Source: Eximiradius proteiniborus (GTDB lineage: Bacteria; Bacteroidota; Ignavibacteria; Kapaibacteriales; UBA2268). Taken from it: a stretch of 40,930 nt of DNA. Position numbers and translations under genes: made by a program. The stretch lies in NCBI GenBank assembly GCA_026415495.1, contig JAOAGZ010000018.1, positions 1-40,930 on the forward strand, in the 5' to 3' direction. Position 1 is the stretch's first letter; every line of letters starts with the position of its first letter. The notes under the pieces were generated by a model that did no database searches, was not told where the DNA came from, and worked only from the letters and a program-made list of their open reading frames with translations. Of the stretch, positions 8,120 to 17,021 are shown piece by piece.

Positions 8120-9643
8120 ATGAAGCCTGTTGCATCTGCTGAAAAGTCAAAGCTGATAGATAAAGCAGTTATGGAAGATTTGCGTCTTAGCTCAGGTGCC
8201 TTGATGATGGAAAATGCTGCTCGTTCCTGTTTCGAAATCATAAAAGAAAGATTTGGTCTTCGCTTCCGTAATTGCCTTGTGCTTTGTGGTGTTGGTAATA
8301 ACGGTGGCGATGGTTTTGCTCTTGCTCGGTTGCTATCTGAATTTTGCCCTGTTACAATTTTTGTGATTGGCGATTTGTCCAAAATGCCCGATGAAACAAA
8401 AGCAAATTTTGAATTTGCTAAAAATAATCGCAATATTATCATAAAGCATTTTTCTGATGAAGAACAAATCAAAAGCACAAGCTTCGATTTTGAACTAATT
8501 ATTGATGCCTTAATCGGTGTCGGTGGGGGAGATGACCTCCGTGGTTTGGTTGTGCCTCTGCTCAAAAAAGCAAATCAAACTAATTCTGTCAAAATTGCTA
8601 TTGATGTTCCTACCGGCTTGAATTCAACTACCGGAAAATTCCACCCTGATGTTTTTCGGGCTTCTGCTACTATTACGATGTTTTGCAAAAAACGCGCAAT
8701 GCTCGATAAAAAATTAAGCTCCGTTTTCGGAGAAATATTCGTCGCATATTTAGGTTTCGATAGCAGCTTAGTCAATCACATTATCGAAGAATGGGAGATT
8801 GAACCACACGACTACTCTCTGTTAAAAAATATTCCGGTTGATGCAAATAAATACGATTGCGGCAAAATTGCACTTGTTGCCGGTTCGCACCGTTATTCGG
8901 GAGCAGCAGCGATTGCCTCAAATGCGGCTGTTGTTGCAGGTGCCGGCTTGGTTCATCTATTCTCAACTTCATTTCATCCTCAGCTAAGAGCAGAAGTTAT
9001 TCATCATCAACTCACTGCCGACAACGATGGATTTATTGCATACTCCGAAAATAATATTGATGAATTACTCGATGAATTATCTCATTTTGATGTTGTTGCT
9101 ATAGGTCCTGGTCTTGGTTCTTCAGAAGATACTTTGAAAATTGTTGAAAAAATTTTGCAAAATCTAAATACAAAAATCATTCTTGATGCTGATGCGCTTC
9201 GCATTGTCTCCAAATTAAATAAATTAAGCAAAAATGTAATTCTGACTCCTCATTTAGGCGAGTTTTCCCGGATTCTTGGTATAAATAAAACTGATATTTT
9301 ACAAAATAAACTTCCGCTTATCAAAGAATTTTGCCAGAAATACGATACTAACCTGCTACTGAAAGGTAGCACTACTGTTGTGAGCGATGGGGACAAATTA
9401 TACTACTCTACAAGTGGCAATTGTGGGCTCGCAAGTGGTGGAACAGGCGATGCACTCACCGGCATTGTTTCTGCTTTTGCGGCTCGGTGCGATAATATAG
9501 CAATTGCAGGTGCAATAGCTGCTTTTATTCACGGGCTATCTGCTGATTTATACTCTGCTCAGTATTCAACTGAGAGCGTAACTGCTTCCGATGTAATAAA
9601 TTATTTAGGCAAAGCAATCAGGAAAGTTCGGGATGAAATTTAA
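8120..9643 (+). CDS. nnr: Bifunctional NAD(P)H-hydrate epimerase / ADP-dependent dehydratase
   Basis: 507 residues. Repairs NADH and NADPH damaged by hydration. The N-terminal YjeF_N epimerase domain (1 to about 215) interconverts R and S hydrates and shows MENAAR and the motif GVGNNGGDGFALAR at 57-70. The C-terminal ribokinase-like dehydratase domain (about 225-507) removes water using ADP and shows IGPGLGSSED, ILTPHLGEF and the nucleotide/catalytic motif GGTGDALTGI at about 440-449. The two-domain fusion and its length are typical of bacterial Nnr. The stop overlaps the start of the VanZ-like gene by 11 nt, so the two are probably translationally coupled, though no functional link is evident. 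A palindrome at 8056 may regulate the pair. Confidence 0.95.
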   Translation: MKPVASAEKSKLIDKAVMEDLRLSSGALMMENAARSCFEIIKERFGLRFRNCLVLCGVGNNGGDGFALARLLSEFCPVTIFVIGDLSKMPDETKANFEFAKNNRNIIIKHFSDEEQIKSTSFDFELIIDALIGVGGGDDLRGLVVPLLKKANQTNSVKIAIDVPTGLNSTTGKFHPDVFRASATITMFCKKRAMLDKKLSSVFGEIFVAYLGFDSSLVNHIIEEWEIEPHDYSLLKNIPVDANKYDCGKIALVAGSHRYSGAAAIASNAAVVAGAGLVHLFSTSFHPQLRAEVIHHQLTADNDGFIAYSENNIDELLDELSHFDVVAIGPGLGSSEDTLKIVEKILQNLNTKIILDADALRIVSKLNKLSKNVILTPHLGEFSRILGINKTDILQNKLPLIKEFCQKYDTNLLLKGSTTVVSDGDKLYYSTSGNCGLASGGTGDALTGIVSAFAARCDNIAIAGAIAAFIHGLSADLYSAQYSTESVTASDVINYLGKAIRKVRDEI

Positions 9644-10022
9644 AATAATTACTTCTTTGCCGGTTTTGCTTGCTTCAGTAGCTATTTTTATTGCTTCTCA
9701 TCAGCCGCAAATAGATTTACCCGATTTAGGTATATTGAACTTCGACAAAATACTTCATTTAAGTGCTTTCTTTGTTTATTCTCTTCTTTTAATGCTTTTT
9801 CTGGTTAGTAATTTTAATTTCAATAAACGTAAAATTCTTCTGATTACTTTCGCTTTTGCTACTTTATTCGCTATTTCTGATGAATTCCACCAAAGCTTCG
9901 TACCGGGTCGAGATGCTTCTGTTTATGATTTGCTTGCCGACATTATAGGCATTTCGCTTTCTTTATTATGTTTTAACTTAATTTATAAAACTTCCGGATT
10001 GATTCATAAATACGTTTGTTGA
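9633..10022 (+). CDS. VanZ-like integral membrane protein
   Basis: 129 residues with about four hydrophobic helices. The conserved VanZ-family pattern is present: a first helix, then DKILHLSAFFVYSLLL, and later ISDEFHQSFVPGRDASVYDL before the last helix. VanZ is known for low-level teicoplanin resistance, but the role of most relatives is unknown. The start ATG lies inside the last codons of nnr (ATGAAATTTAA), an 11-nt overlap. A bidirectional terminator follows. The family call is good; function is open. Confidence 0.85.
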   Translation: MKFKIITSLPVLLASVAIFIASHQPQIDLPDLGILNFDKILHLSAFFVYSLLLMLFLVSNFNFNKRKILLITFAFATLFAISDEFHQSFVPGRDASVYDLLADIIGISLSLLCFNLIYKTSGLIHKYVC

Positions 10023-10043
10023 AAAATACTTATAATTTTCAAT

Positions 10044-10080
10044 GATAAAAAAAGGCTGGTTCGTTCCCCAGCCTTTTGAT
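10044..10080. terminator. Bidirectional terminator between the VanZ-like gene and lon
   Basis: A 9-bp stem (AAAGGCTGG 10051-10059 with CCAGCCTTT 10068-10076) with an A run on the left and T-rich sequence on the right. It can serve both converging transcripts. Confidence 0.88.
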
Positions 10081-10100
10081 TTTATAATAAATTTTGTCAA

Positions 10101-12524
10101 TTATTTGAAAACAACCGGAAGTGCTTCCCACAATGTCTTAACAGGAATTATCTCCAAAGAATTGGTGATTTCTACCGGAAAATCCTGTATTTCTCGCCAA
10201 TTTTCATCCGGAATAATAACTTTGGTAATCCCAAAACGCTTCGCGGCTAACAGCTTCTCTTTCAATCCGCCGATTGGCAAAATATTCCCTCGCAAAGTGA
10301 TTTCTCCGGTCATTGCAACTTTTCCGTTTGCAGGTTTGCCACTAATCGCCGAAATTATTGCCATTGCAATTGTTATGCCTGCCGATGGTCCGTCTTTGGG
10401 TATCGCTCCTTCCGGAACGTGAATATGAATTTCCTTTTTCTTATAGAAATTCTCATTCAATCCCAATGCCTTATAGTTAGAACGAATAAATGAAAGCGCT
10501 GCAACTGCTGATTCTTTCATTACGTCCCCTAATTTCCCCGTCAGTGTTAGTTTTTCGGTTGTCGAGGGCATTATCGATACTTCCACCGGCATCACATCAC
10601 CACCAACACTTGTCCAGGCAAGCCCTGTTACTACTCCGACTTTGTCATCTAATTCATCTGATTTTTCTTTATAAATCGGTGCTTTGAGATATTTTTCTAC
10701 TGTTTCAGGAGTTACTTTGTATTTTTTCTTGGCAATCTTTTTCAAAATCTCTTTATTCTCTTGTATCGGAACCCATTCATTGCTTTCCGCCGTATCATCA
10801 GAAGCTTCAGATACAATTTCTTTTGCAAGTTTTCGCAATACAGATGCAATTTCGCGCTCTAAGTTGCGAACACCTGCTTCGCGTGTATACTGGCGAATTA
10901 TTTTTAATATCGCTTCATCAGTAAAGCTAATCCTGAGCTTGTCCAATCCGAATTCAGTGAGCAATTTGGGTATTATGTGCCTTTTTGCTATTTCGAGCTT
11001 ATCGATTTCAAGGTAGCTATTGATTTCAATTATTTCCATCCTATCGAGCAAAGGAGCCGGAATATCATATTTTACATTCGCAGTTGTAATAAATAAGACA
11101 TTCGACAAATCAAAATCAATTTCTAAATAATGGTCGTTGAAATTTGCATTTTGTTCTGGATCGAGCACTTCCAGCAACGCTGCCGACGGGTCTCCACGAA
11201 AATCCATCGACATTTTGTCAATTTCATCCAGCAATATCACTGGATTTATCGTTCCTGCCTTTTTCATCGACTGAATTATTTTTCCGGGCAAAGCTCCTAC
11301 GTAAGTTCGCCTATGACCGCGTATCTCAGCTTCGTCGCGAACTCCACCCAACGAAAAGCGAACAAATTTTCTTCCCAAAGCGCGTGCAATCGATTTTGCT
11401 AACGATGTTTTCCCAACTCCCGGTGGTCCCACAAAACACAATATCTGGCGACGCAATGCTCCCGTAAAATTCAATACTGCAATATATTCAAGTATTCGTT
11501 CCTTCGGTCGCTCCAAATCATAATGATCTTCGTCCAATACTTTTTTGACGTGCTCTATTCTGATATTGTCCTGCGTTTTTTCATTCCAGGGAAGTGCTAA
11601 AAGCAAATCGAGATAAGTTCGATTAACTGAATATTCCGGCGACATCATCGGGGTTTTCTTCAGTTTGTCGAGTTCCTCTAAAGCTTTTTCGTAAGCGTGC
11701 TTTGGTAGATTTGCTTTTTCGATTTTCTCTTTTATTTCGAGTAGTTCCTGCGGTAGTCCTTCGTCTTCTTCAAGTTCCTGTTGCAGTGTGCGGATTTGCT
11801 CCTGAATGTAATATTTTTTCTGATTTTTTTGTATAACTGAATGAACTTTATTTGTAATTTCTTCTTCAAGTTTTAATAGTTCAAGCTCATTGCTCAGAAG
11901 CGAATTTAAAAGGAAAAATTTTTGCTTAATGTCAGTTTCTTCTAATATTTTTTGCTTTTCCTGAAGTTTGGACTTTATGTTCGCAGCCGCATAATATAAT
12001 TTATAGAGCGGGTCTTCAATTGTATCGAACGCTAAAATCAAGTCTGATGGCAAATTTTTTGATTTGTTTACGTATTGTTTGAATGATTCCGATAAATATC
12101 TTACAAGTGCTGCCAATTCCGGGTCGTCTTCCTGATAATGGATGCTCACACTTTCGATTTCCGCTTCTAAGAAATCTTTTTTCCGTGCTTTTTTTACTAT
12201 TTTTGCCTGATATAAGCCTTCTAATAGTACCTTGTATAAGTTGTTCGGAAGACGCAACACCTGTAATATCTTAGCAACAATTCCGTGCTCAAACAAATCA
12301 TTTATTGTCGGTTCGTCCTGTTCGGGCACTTTCTGTATAACAACAAAAATCAGTTTGTCATTATCCAATGCATAATTGACCGCCTTCATTGAAGTTTCCC
12401 TGCCAATTAGCACAGGATAAATCATATTTGGGTAAATGATTATATCTCGTAATGGTAATATCGGTAGTTTTTTCGGTAAACTTACTTCTTCCGATGTTTC
12501 TTTCTTCTTGTTCCTTTTTGCCAT
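10101..12524 (-). CDS. lon: ATP-dependent protease Lon
   Basis: 807-residue cytoplasmic AAA+ serine protease that degrades misfolded and regulatory proteins. It has the full LonA layout: N-terminal substrate-binding domain (about 1-210), coiled-coil linker, AAA+ module with Walker A GPPGVGKTS (from 366) and Walker B VILLDEIDKM, then a C-terminal protease domain with catalytic S714 (PKDGPSAGI) and K757 (GGLKEKLL). The 43-residue Ser-Lys spacing matches E. coli Lon (S679/K722). GGAG precedes the ATG. It is the last gene of a grpE-hslO-lon operon, 11 nt after hslO, so three proteostasis factors are co-transcribed. Confidence 0.98.
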   Translation of the reverse strand: MAKRNKKKETSEEVSLPKKLPILPLRDIIIYPNMIYPVLIGRETSMKAVNYALDNDKLIFVVIQKVPEQDEPTINDLFEHGIVAKILQVLRLPNNLYKVLLEGLYQAKIVKKARKKDFLEAEIESVSIHYQEDDPELAALVRYLSESFKQYVNKSKNLPSDLILAFDTIEDPLYKLYYAAANIKSKLQEKQKILEETDIKQKFFLLNSLLSNELELLKLEEEITNKVHSVIQKNQKKYYIQEQIRTLQQELEEDEGLPQELLEIKEKIEKANLPKHAYEKALEELDKLKKTPMMSPEYSVNRTYLDLLLALPWNEKTQDNIRIEHVKKVLDEDHYDLERPKERILEYIAVLNFTGALRRQILCFVGPPGVGKTSLAKSIARALGRKFVRFSLGGVRDEAEIRGHRRTYVGALPGKIIQSMKKAGTINPVILLDEIDKMSMDFRGDPSAALLEVLDPEQNANFNDHYLEIDFDLSNVLFITTANVKYDIPAPLLDRMEIIEINSYLEIDKLEIAKRHIIPKLLTEFGLDKLRISFTDEAILKIIRQYTREAGVRNLEREIASVLRKLAKEIVSEASDDTAESNEWVPIQENKEILKKIAKKKYKVTPETVEKYLKAPIYKEKSDELDDKVGVVTGLAWTSVGGDVMPVEVSIMPSTTEKLTLTGKLGDVMKESAVAALSFIRSNYKALGLNENFYKKKEIHIHVPEGAIPKDGPSAGITIAMAIISAISGKPANGKVAMTGEITLRGNILPIGGLKEKLLAAKRFGITKVIIPDENWREIQDFPVEITNSLEIIPVKTLWEALPVVFK

Positions 12525-12535
12525 AGCGATTTCTC

Positions 12536-13444
12536 CTAATTATTTTTTGCTTGAATCTCTGTTAATATTCTTGCAAAATCACTCTCATCTAAAATATATT
12601 TTTCGCTGCAATACTGACAAACAAGCTCCGTATGTCCTTCTTTTTGCATATTGCGTATTTCGTCGGCACCAAGTGCAACAAGATGACCGAGAAATCCTTC
12701 CTTCGAACAACGACAATAAAAATCCACTGGTGAATGCTTCACTATTTCGAACTCAAAATCAGTTGCCTGACGAATAATTTCTTCGATAGTGTGTCCATCG
12801 GCTAATAATTGTGAAATTGGTGGTAGTTCGTAAAGTCGTTCTGTAATCCTGACTATTTCCTTTAAGGGTGCTTGTGGCATTGCCTGAATTATTAGTCCGC
12901 CCGATTGATGTATCTTTCCGTTATCGTCAATTGAAGCATCTAATAATACTGCCGATGGAATTTGCTCCGATTGACTGAAATAATAAGCTAAATCAGTTGA
13001 AATATCGCCTTGTGCTAACTCTGTAATTCCTATTATCGGTTCTGTTTTGTTATATAAAATTCTCGATACCTTGATTTTCCCTTTCCCTATTGCATCATCA
13101 ATAGAATGCAATTTGCTTTCGTCGTATTTATTATCAACCCGGATAAATCCGCGGGTTTCGCCAACTTGAATAGATTCAGAATATATTTTTTTTATATAAT
13201 TTGAACCATCGATTTCTATACTTACCCGTTCCTCGCCTTTGAGAAATGCTGAAAGCAAGGTCGAAGCAGCTAATGTCTTAGCAAGAAAAAATGCTGGTGT
13301 TGCATCAAGATTGTGTCTTGCTTGCGCATCGAGTGCCATTGCTGTATTCTTAACCGCAACTCCCCTGAAATATCCATCTTTTGATAGAATTCTTATTACT
13401 CTATCTCTTTTTGTAAAACTATCCTTAATGCTTTGTAAGCTCAT
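12536..13444 (-). CDS. hslO: Redox-regulated chaperone Hsp33
   Basis: 302 residues. Hsp33 is a cytoplasmic holdase activated when oxidation releases zinc from its C-terminal cysteine switch. All four switch cysteines are present: C244 and C246 (CRC) and C276 and C279 (CQYC), the CxC...CxxC arrangement. The N-terminal domain shows the usual ARHNLDATPAFFLAKTLAAS region. AGGTGA precedes the ATG at 13444, next to the stop of grpE. Spacing to both neighbours is about 10 nt, so the operon is tight. The context (GrpE before, Lon after) fits a heat and oxidation stress unit. Confidence 0.95.
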   Translation of the reverse strand: MSLQSIKDSFTKRDRVIRILSKDGYFRGVAVKNTAMALDAQARHNLDATPAFFLAKTLAASTLLSAFLKGEERVSIEIDGSNYIKKIYSESIQVGETRGFIRVDNKYDESKLHSIDDAIGKGKIKVSRILYNKTEPIIGITELAQGDISTDLAYYFSQSEQIPSAVLLDASIDDNGKIHQSGGLIIQAMPQAPLKEIVRITERLYELPPISQLLADGHTIEEIIRQATDFEFEIVKHSPVDFYCRCSKEGFLGHLVALGADEIRNMQKEGHTELVCQYCSEKYILDESDFARILTEIQAKNN

Positions 13445-13454
13445 CTGATTTCAC

Positions 13455-14153
13455 CTATCCGTTAGATTGTCCGTTTGAAGTGATTACTTTTGCGTGGCGT
13501 AGCACTTTGTCCTTATACATATATCCGGGCTGGGCTACTTGCAGCACTGTGCCTTCTTCTTTGTCCGAATTCATAGCCATAATTGCATCTTGCAAATTTA
13601 CATCGAATGGCTTGCCTGTCGGATCTTCCATTTTCTTTACGCCTTGCTCTTCGAATAGCTTTACTGCTTTTTGATAAAGCATCTCCAAACCTGTTCTCAA
13701 TGCCTCTATGTCAGTTGTCTTGCTTGATGCATCAACTGCCTGCTCAAAATAGTCAAGTAGTTCTATCATTTTACCAAGAAGTTGCCCGTTTGCATAATCT
13801 GCCAACTCTTGTTTTTCTTTCAAATGCCGCTTTCTCTGATTTTCAATTTCAGCCACTTTTCTTACTAACTGATCTTTTAGATAATCCCTCTCAGCTTTTA
13901 ATTCTTCAATTTCTGAAATTTTATCTAATGCAATATTTGATAGTTCCTCGATAATATTATTGTTACTATCTTCCGATTGGCTTTTTTCATTTTGATTATC
14001 AATATTCAGTTCGTTTTGACTTTCTTCCATAGTTCTGTTTTCTTCTTCCATTTTTTTCACTTTTTGTTCCTCCTGTTTTTTATAAGTATTCAACAAATCT
14101 TTTTCTGTATCCAATGCCTGACGCAAAGGCTTTTTCGAACTTTTCCCTTCCAT
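13455..14153 (-). CDS. grpE: Nucleotide exchange factor GrpE
   Basis: 232 residues from ATG 14153, chosen over an ATG 11 codons upstream because GGAGGA at 14157-14162 is correctly spaced for it. GrpE releases ADP from DnaK. The N-terminal third is charged and disordered (many E, K, N and Q), followed by a long coiled coil (about 75-130) and the compact C-terminal beta domain with GKPFDVNLQDAI and GTVLQVAQPGYMYKDKVLRH, close to the family signature. It heads the grpE-hslO-lon operon; dnaK and dnaJ are not in the window. A TATTTTTG box lies about 30 nt upstream. I see no CIRCE (HrcA) operator. Confidence 0.95.
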   Translation of the reverse strand: MEGKSSKKPLRQALDTEKDLLNTYKKQEEQKVKKMEEENRTMEESQNELNIDNQNEKSQSEDSNNNIIEELSNIALDKISEIEELKAERDYLKDQLVRKVAEIENQRKRHLKEKQELADYANGQLLGKMIELLDYFEQAVDASSKTTDIEALRTGLEMLYQKAVKLFEEQGVKKMEDPTGKPFDVNLQDAIMAMNSDKEEGTVLQVAQPGYMYKDKVLRHAKVITSNGQSNG

Positions 14154-14183
14154 TTTTCCTCCGTTCGAACATTTCAACAACTC

Positions 14184-14191
14184 CAAAAATA
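14184..14191 (-). promoter_or_regulatory. Possible -7 box (TATTTTTG) before grpE
   Basis: On the minus strand TATTTTTG matches TAnnTTTG and ends about 30 nt before the grpE ATG. No TTTG is seen about 20 nt further upstream, so this is weak evidence. Confidence 0.25.
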
Positions 14192-14346
14192 TTTAGACGA
14201 AATAGTTTCATTAACCTTTTATTTATCAACAAGAATTCACACTATCATCTGTTGATTTTGTCTTGTTTGTTTATCAATAAATAAATTTTTTTGTTCGCTC
14301 TTGGTTTAACTAACCAGATTCTTTTCAAAGCAAATTTTTTTATTTC

Positions 14347-14384
14347 AAAAAAATCTTCTCACACAAAAAATGGTGAGAAGATTT
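14347..14384 (-). terminator. Intrinsic terminator after sucD
   Basis: A perfect 12-bp stem (AAATCTTCTCAC 14351-14362 with GTGAGAAGATTT 14373-14384). Read leftward it ends in a U run from the A tract at 14347-14353. It lies about 35 nt after the sucD stop. Confidence 0.88.
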
Positions 14385-14419
14385 CTATCTCAAAAAAATA
14401 ATATTTAATAAGTGAAAAT

Positions 14420-15373
14420 CTATTTCTCTGCAGTTTTGCTTTTTCTTTTTTCAACAATTTTCTTTTTTATTGCAATTCCATCGAGCACTTTTTTAACTGT
14501 AATTCCAATATCTGCTGGTGAATCAACTACAATAATACCCGCATCTTTCATTGCAGAAATTTTATCTTCGGCTGTGCCTTTTCCGCCAGAAATGATTGCC
14601 CCGGCGTGTCCCATACGACGTCCCGGAGGAGCAGTTCGCCCTGCAATAAATCCGATAACAGGCTTTTTAACATTTTTCTTTATGTAGGCAGCAGCAATTT
14701 CCTCAGCATTTCCGCCGATTTCGCCAATCATAACGATAGCCTCAGTTTTCTTATCTTCGTTGAACAGTTCCAGGGCATCAATAAATTGAGTTCCAATAAT
14801 TGGGTCGCCACCTATTCCGATACAGGTCGATTGTCCTATTTTCAGCTCAGATAATTGATTTACTGCCTCGTAAGTTAAAGTCCCACTACGCGATACCACA
14901 CCCACCTTGCCTTTCTTGTGAATGTAGCCCGGCATAATTCCAATTTTGACTTCCCCAGGTGTAATAATCCCCGGACAATTCGGTCCAATCAACCTTGATG
15001 ATGAATTTTCGAGTGCTGCCTTGACTTTTATCATATCACGAACTGGTATGCCTTCTGTAATGCAGACAATCAACGGCACTTTTGCATCTATTGCTTCAAG
15101 TATTGCGTCTGCTGCTGCAAATGGCGGAACAAATATCACGCTCGCATTTGCTCCTGTTGCTTCCACTGCTTCTCTGACTGTGTTATAAACAGGCACCTCG
15201 TATGCAAATTTTATTTCACCTTTTCCACCATACATTGTGCCACCTTTTCCGGGTGTTACTCCTGCTACTACCTGAGTTCCATATTCTATCATCTGTGATG
15301 TATGGTATGTGCCTTCCGAACCGGTTATTCCCTGAACTATTAACTTTGCCTTTTTGTCAACAAGAACACTCAT
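14420..15373 (-). CDS. sucD: Succinyl-CoA ligase, alpha subunit
   Basis: 317 residues. The alpha subunit binds CoA and carries the phosphohistidine in the TCA-cycle conversion of succinyl-CoA to succinate with NTP formation. The N-terminal Rossmann CoA-binding domain starts [20 protein letters not shown], and the ligase domain holds [12 protein letters not shown] and the phosphorylated histidine H256 in GHAGAI. The last 15 or so residues are a lysine-rich extension beyond the usual end. The beta subunit gene sucC is not adjacent, unlike in many bacteria, so it must lie elsewhere. GAGGAA precedes the ATG. The gene appears monocistronic with its own terminator at 14347. Confidence 0.96.
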   Translation of the reverse strand: MSVLVDKKAKLIVQGITGSEGTYHTSQMIEYGTQVVAGVTPGKGGTMYGGKGEIKFAYEVPVYNTVREAVEATGANASVIFVPPFAAADAILEAIDAKVPLIVCITEGIPVRDMIKVKAALENSSSRLIGPNCPGIITPGEVKIGIMPGYIHKKGKVGVVSRSGTLTYEAVNQLSELKIGQSTCIGIGGDPIIGTQFIDALELFNEDKKTEAIVMIGEIGGNAEEIAAAYIKKNVKKPVIGFIAGRTAPPGRRMGHAGAIISGGKGTAEDKISAMKDAGIIVVDSPADIGITVKKVLDGIAIKKKIVEKRKSKTAEK

Positions 15374-15483
15374 TGTTTCCTCTATATTTGTTTGTTAAAC
15401 ATCTGATTTTAAAAACAATATTATAAAGTTTATAAGAAAAAATTATTGTGAATTTCGATTATTTGAAAACTTTATTAATAAAT

Positions 15484-15547
15484 TTAAGCGTTGCTAAAAA
15501 ATTTTTTAATTTAATAAAATTTTATTTAAAATTAAGCGTCTCTAAAA
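15484..15547 (+). repeat. Two near-identical 16-nt direct repeats upstream of sodA
   Basis: TTAAGCGTTGCTAAAA (15484-15499) and TTAAGCGTCTCTAAAA (15532-15547) match at 14 of 16 positions and start 48 bp apart. The second ends 22 nt before the sodA ATG. They could be paired binding sites for a regulator of the superoxide dismutase gene; no direct evidence. Confidence 0.4.
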
Positions 15548-15569
15548 CTAAAATTAGGAGCAACTAATT

Positions 15570-16280
15570 ATGAAATATGTAAAATTAATATTATTAGGTG
15601 TAATTATGTTATCAAATTCTGCTTTCGCTTCTTTTTCAGAAAAACTTAATCTCAATTTTTCAAAAGATGACTCCGGGAAATATCTTCTTCCCGAACTTGA
15701 CTATTCCTATGATGCATTAGAACCTTATATCGACGCTCGCACAATGGAAATTCACCACACTAAGCACCATCAGGCTTATGTTACTAATTTAAACAATGCA
15801 ATTGCTGGAACTGATATGGAAAAATTAAGCCTTGACGAACTTCTTGCTAATATTTCGAAACATCCTGTTGCTGTTCGTAATAACGGTGGTGGACATTGGA
15901 ACCACGCTTTCTTCTGGAAGCTCTTGTCTGGCAAGTCTTCAAAAATTCCTTCAGGAAAACTTTTGGAACAAATCAACAAAGATTTTGGATCATTCGACAA
16001 TTTCAAAGCTGAATTCTCAAAAGCAGCCATGGGAAGATTCGGCTCTGGCTGGGCTTGGCTAATTATTAAAGATGGTAAGCTTGTTGTTTCTTCAACTCCA
16101 AATCAAGATAATCCTCTTATGGATGTAGCAGACGTAAAAGGACTGCCTGTCCTTGGGCTCGATGTTTGGGAACACGCATATTACTTAAAATATCAGAACC
16201 GCCGCAATGAATATGTAGAGAATTTCTTCAATGTAATCAATTGGGATTACGTTCAATCAATCTTCGAAAAGAATTTCTAA
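15570..16280 (+). CDS. sodA: Superoxide dismutase, Mn-type, with signal peptide
   Basis: 236 residues. Converts superoxide to hydrogen peroxide and oxygen. Residues 1-20 form a signal peptide ending SAFA, so the enzyme is probably exported to the periplasm, unlike the usual cytoplasmic SodA. All four metal ligands are present: H62 (MEIHHTKHH), H112 ([10 protein letters not shown]), D198 and H202 (LDVWEHAYY). The second-sphere glutamine sits in TPNQDNPL (Q179), while the glutamine typical of iron enzymes before the second histidine is Gly. This pattern favours manganese or a cambialistic enzyme. The gene stands alone with its own terminator. Upstream repeats at 15484 and 15532 may be regulatory. 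The export call rests on N-terminal hydrophobicity only. Confidence 0.95.
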   Translation: MKYVKLILLGVIMLSNSAFASFSEKLNLNFSKDDSGKYLLPELDYSYDALEPYIDARTMEIHHTKHHQAYVTNLNNAIAGTDMEKLSLDELLANISKHPVAVRNNGGGHWNHAFFWKLLSGKSSKIPSGKLLEQINKDFGSFDNFKAEFSKAAMGRFGSGWAWLIIKDGKLVVSSTPNQDNPLMDVADVKGLPVLGLDVWEHAYYLKYQNRRNEYVENFFNVINWDYVQSIFEKNF

Positions 16281-16292
16281 TATGTAACCACA

Positions 16293-16329
16293 AAAAAATA
16301 AAGCCCGGCTGATTTAGTCGGGCTTTTTT
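16293..16329. terminator. Bidirectional terminator between sodA and rpmA
   Basis: An 11-bp stem (16300-16310 with 16316-16326, one G-U pair, loop GATTT) built around AAAGCCCG/CGGGCTTT. A tract to the left and T tract to the right allow use by both converging genes. Confidence 0.9.
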
Positions 16330-16345
16330 GCAAGTAGAGAGGCAA

Positions 16346-16603
16346 TTAGTTAATTGGATAAACAGACACTTTCTTTTTTGTTTTGTCTTTGCTTTCAAAT
16401 TTTACTACACCATCAATCAACGAGAAAATTGTGTAATCTTTTCCAAGTCCGACGTTTTTCCCTGGATGGTATTTAGTCCCACATTGGCGAACAATAATAT
16501 TGCCAGCTATTACTTTTTGACCACCGAAAACCTTCACTCCGCGATACTGTGGATTTGAATCGCGTCCGTTTTTCGATGAACCGCCACCTTTCTTATGAGC
16601 CAT
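16346..16603 (-). CDS. rpmA: 50S ribosomal protein L27
   Basis: 85 residues, normal length. The start [20 protein letters not shown] and the segment [20 protein letters not shown] are diagnostic for bacterial L27, whose N-terminus reaches the peptidyl transferase centre. There is no N-terminal cleavage extension of the Firmicutes type. It lies 29 nt downstream of rplU in the conserved rplU-rpmA pair. Confidence 0.98.
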   Translation of the reverse strand: MAHKKGGGSSKNGRDSNPQYRGVKVFGGQKVIAGNIIVRQCGTKYHPGKNVGLGKDYTIFSLIDGVVKFESKDKTKKKVSVYPIN

Positions 16604-16632
16604 AGTAACCTCTATTATTATTAATTCTTTTC

Positions 16633-16941
16633 TTAATTGATGCTATTTACTTCAATTTTAGTAAACATTGGACGAAATCCATTCAGCTTACGATGTCCCT
16701 TGCGACGTTTTTTGTGGAATACCAATACTTTTTTTCCTTTGGCGTGTTCCATGATTGTAGCTTTCACCTTGCCTTCTAAATATGGAGAACCAACTTCGAT
16801 ATTACCATCTTTGTTTTTAAGCAATATCTTATCGAACTCAACTGTTTCTCCAACTTCGCCTTGCAAATGAGGCACCACAAGCTGAGCTTTTTCGCTAACT
16901 TCGTATTGTTGACCGGCTATTTCTACTAACGCTACCAACAT
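16633..16941 (-). CDS. rplU: 50S ribosomal protein L21
   Basis: 102 residues. Binds 23S rRNA. The N-terminus [17 protein letters not shown] and the C-terminal basic stretch [20 protein letters not shown] are typical of L21. It is followed by rpmA as in most bacteria. The obg gene, often next in line, is absent; sodA converges from the other side. smc lies 80 nt upstream on the same strand, and I see no terminator in that gap, so read-through from smc is possible. Confidence 0.98.
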   Translation of the reverse strand: MLVALVEIAGQQYEVSEKAQLVVPHLQGEVGETVEFDKILLKNKDGNIEVGSPYLEGKVKATIMEHAKGKKVLVFHKKRRKGHRKLNGFRPMFTKIEVNSIN

Positions 16942-17021
16942 TTTATCCTCAATAAACTTATAATTTTTACAAAATATGAATTTGCAATTTACAGACTTTT
17001 TATTTTTTTTCCAAATTTTAT

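Noticed and set aside
8095-8565. 156-codon frame antisense to nnr
   Set aside because: It lies wholly over the well-conserved epimerase domain, has low-complexity composition and no recognisable motif.
10042-10422. 126-codon plus-strand frame over the 3' end of lon
   Set aside because: It starts in the bidirectional terminator and mirrors the protease domain of lon.
14154-14300. CIRCE (HrcA) operator before grpE
   Set aside because: No TTAGCACTC-N9-GAGTGCTAA-like inverted repeat is present.
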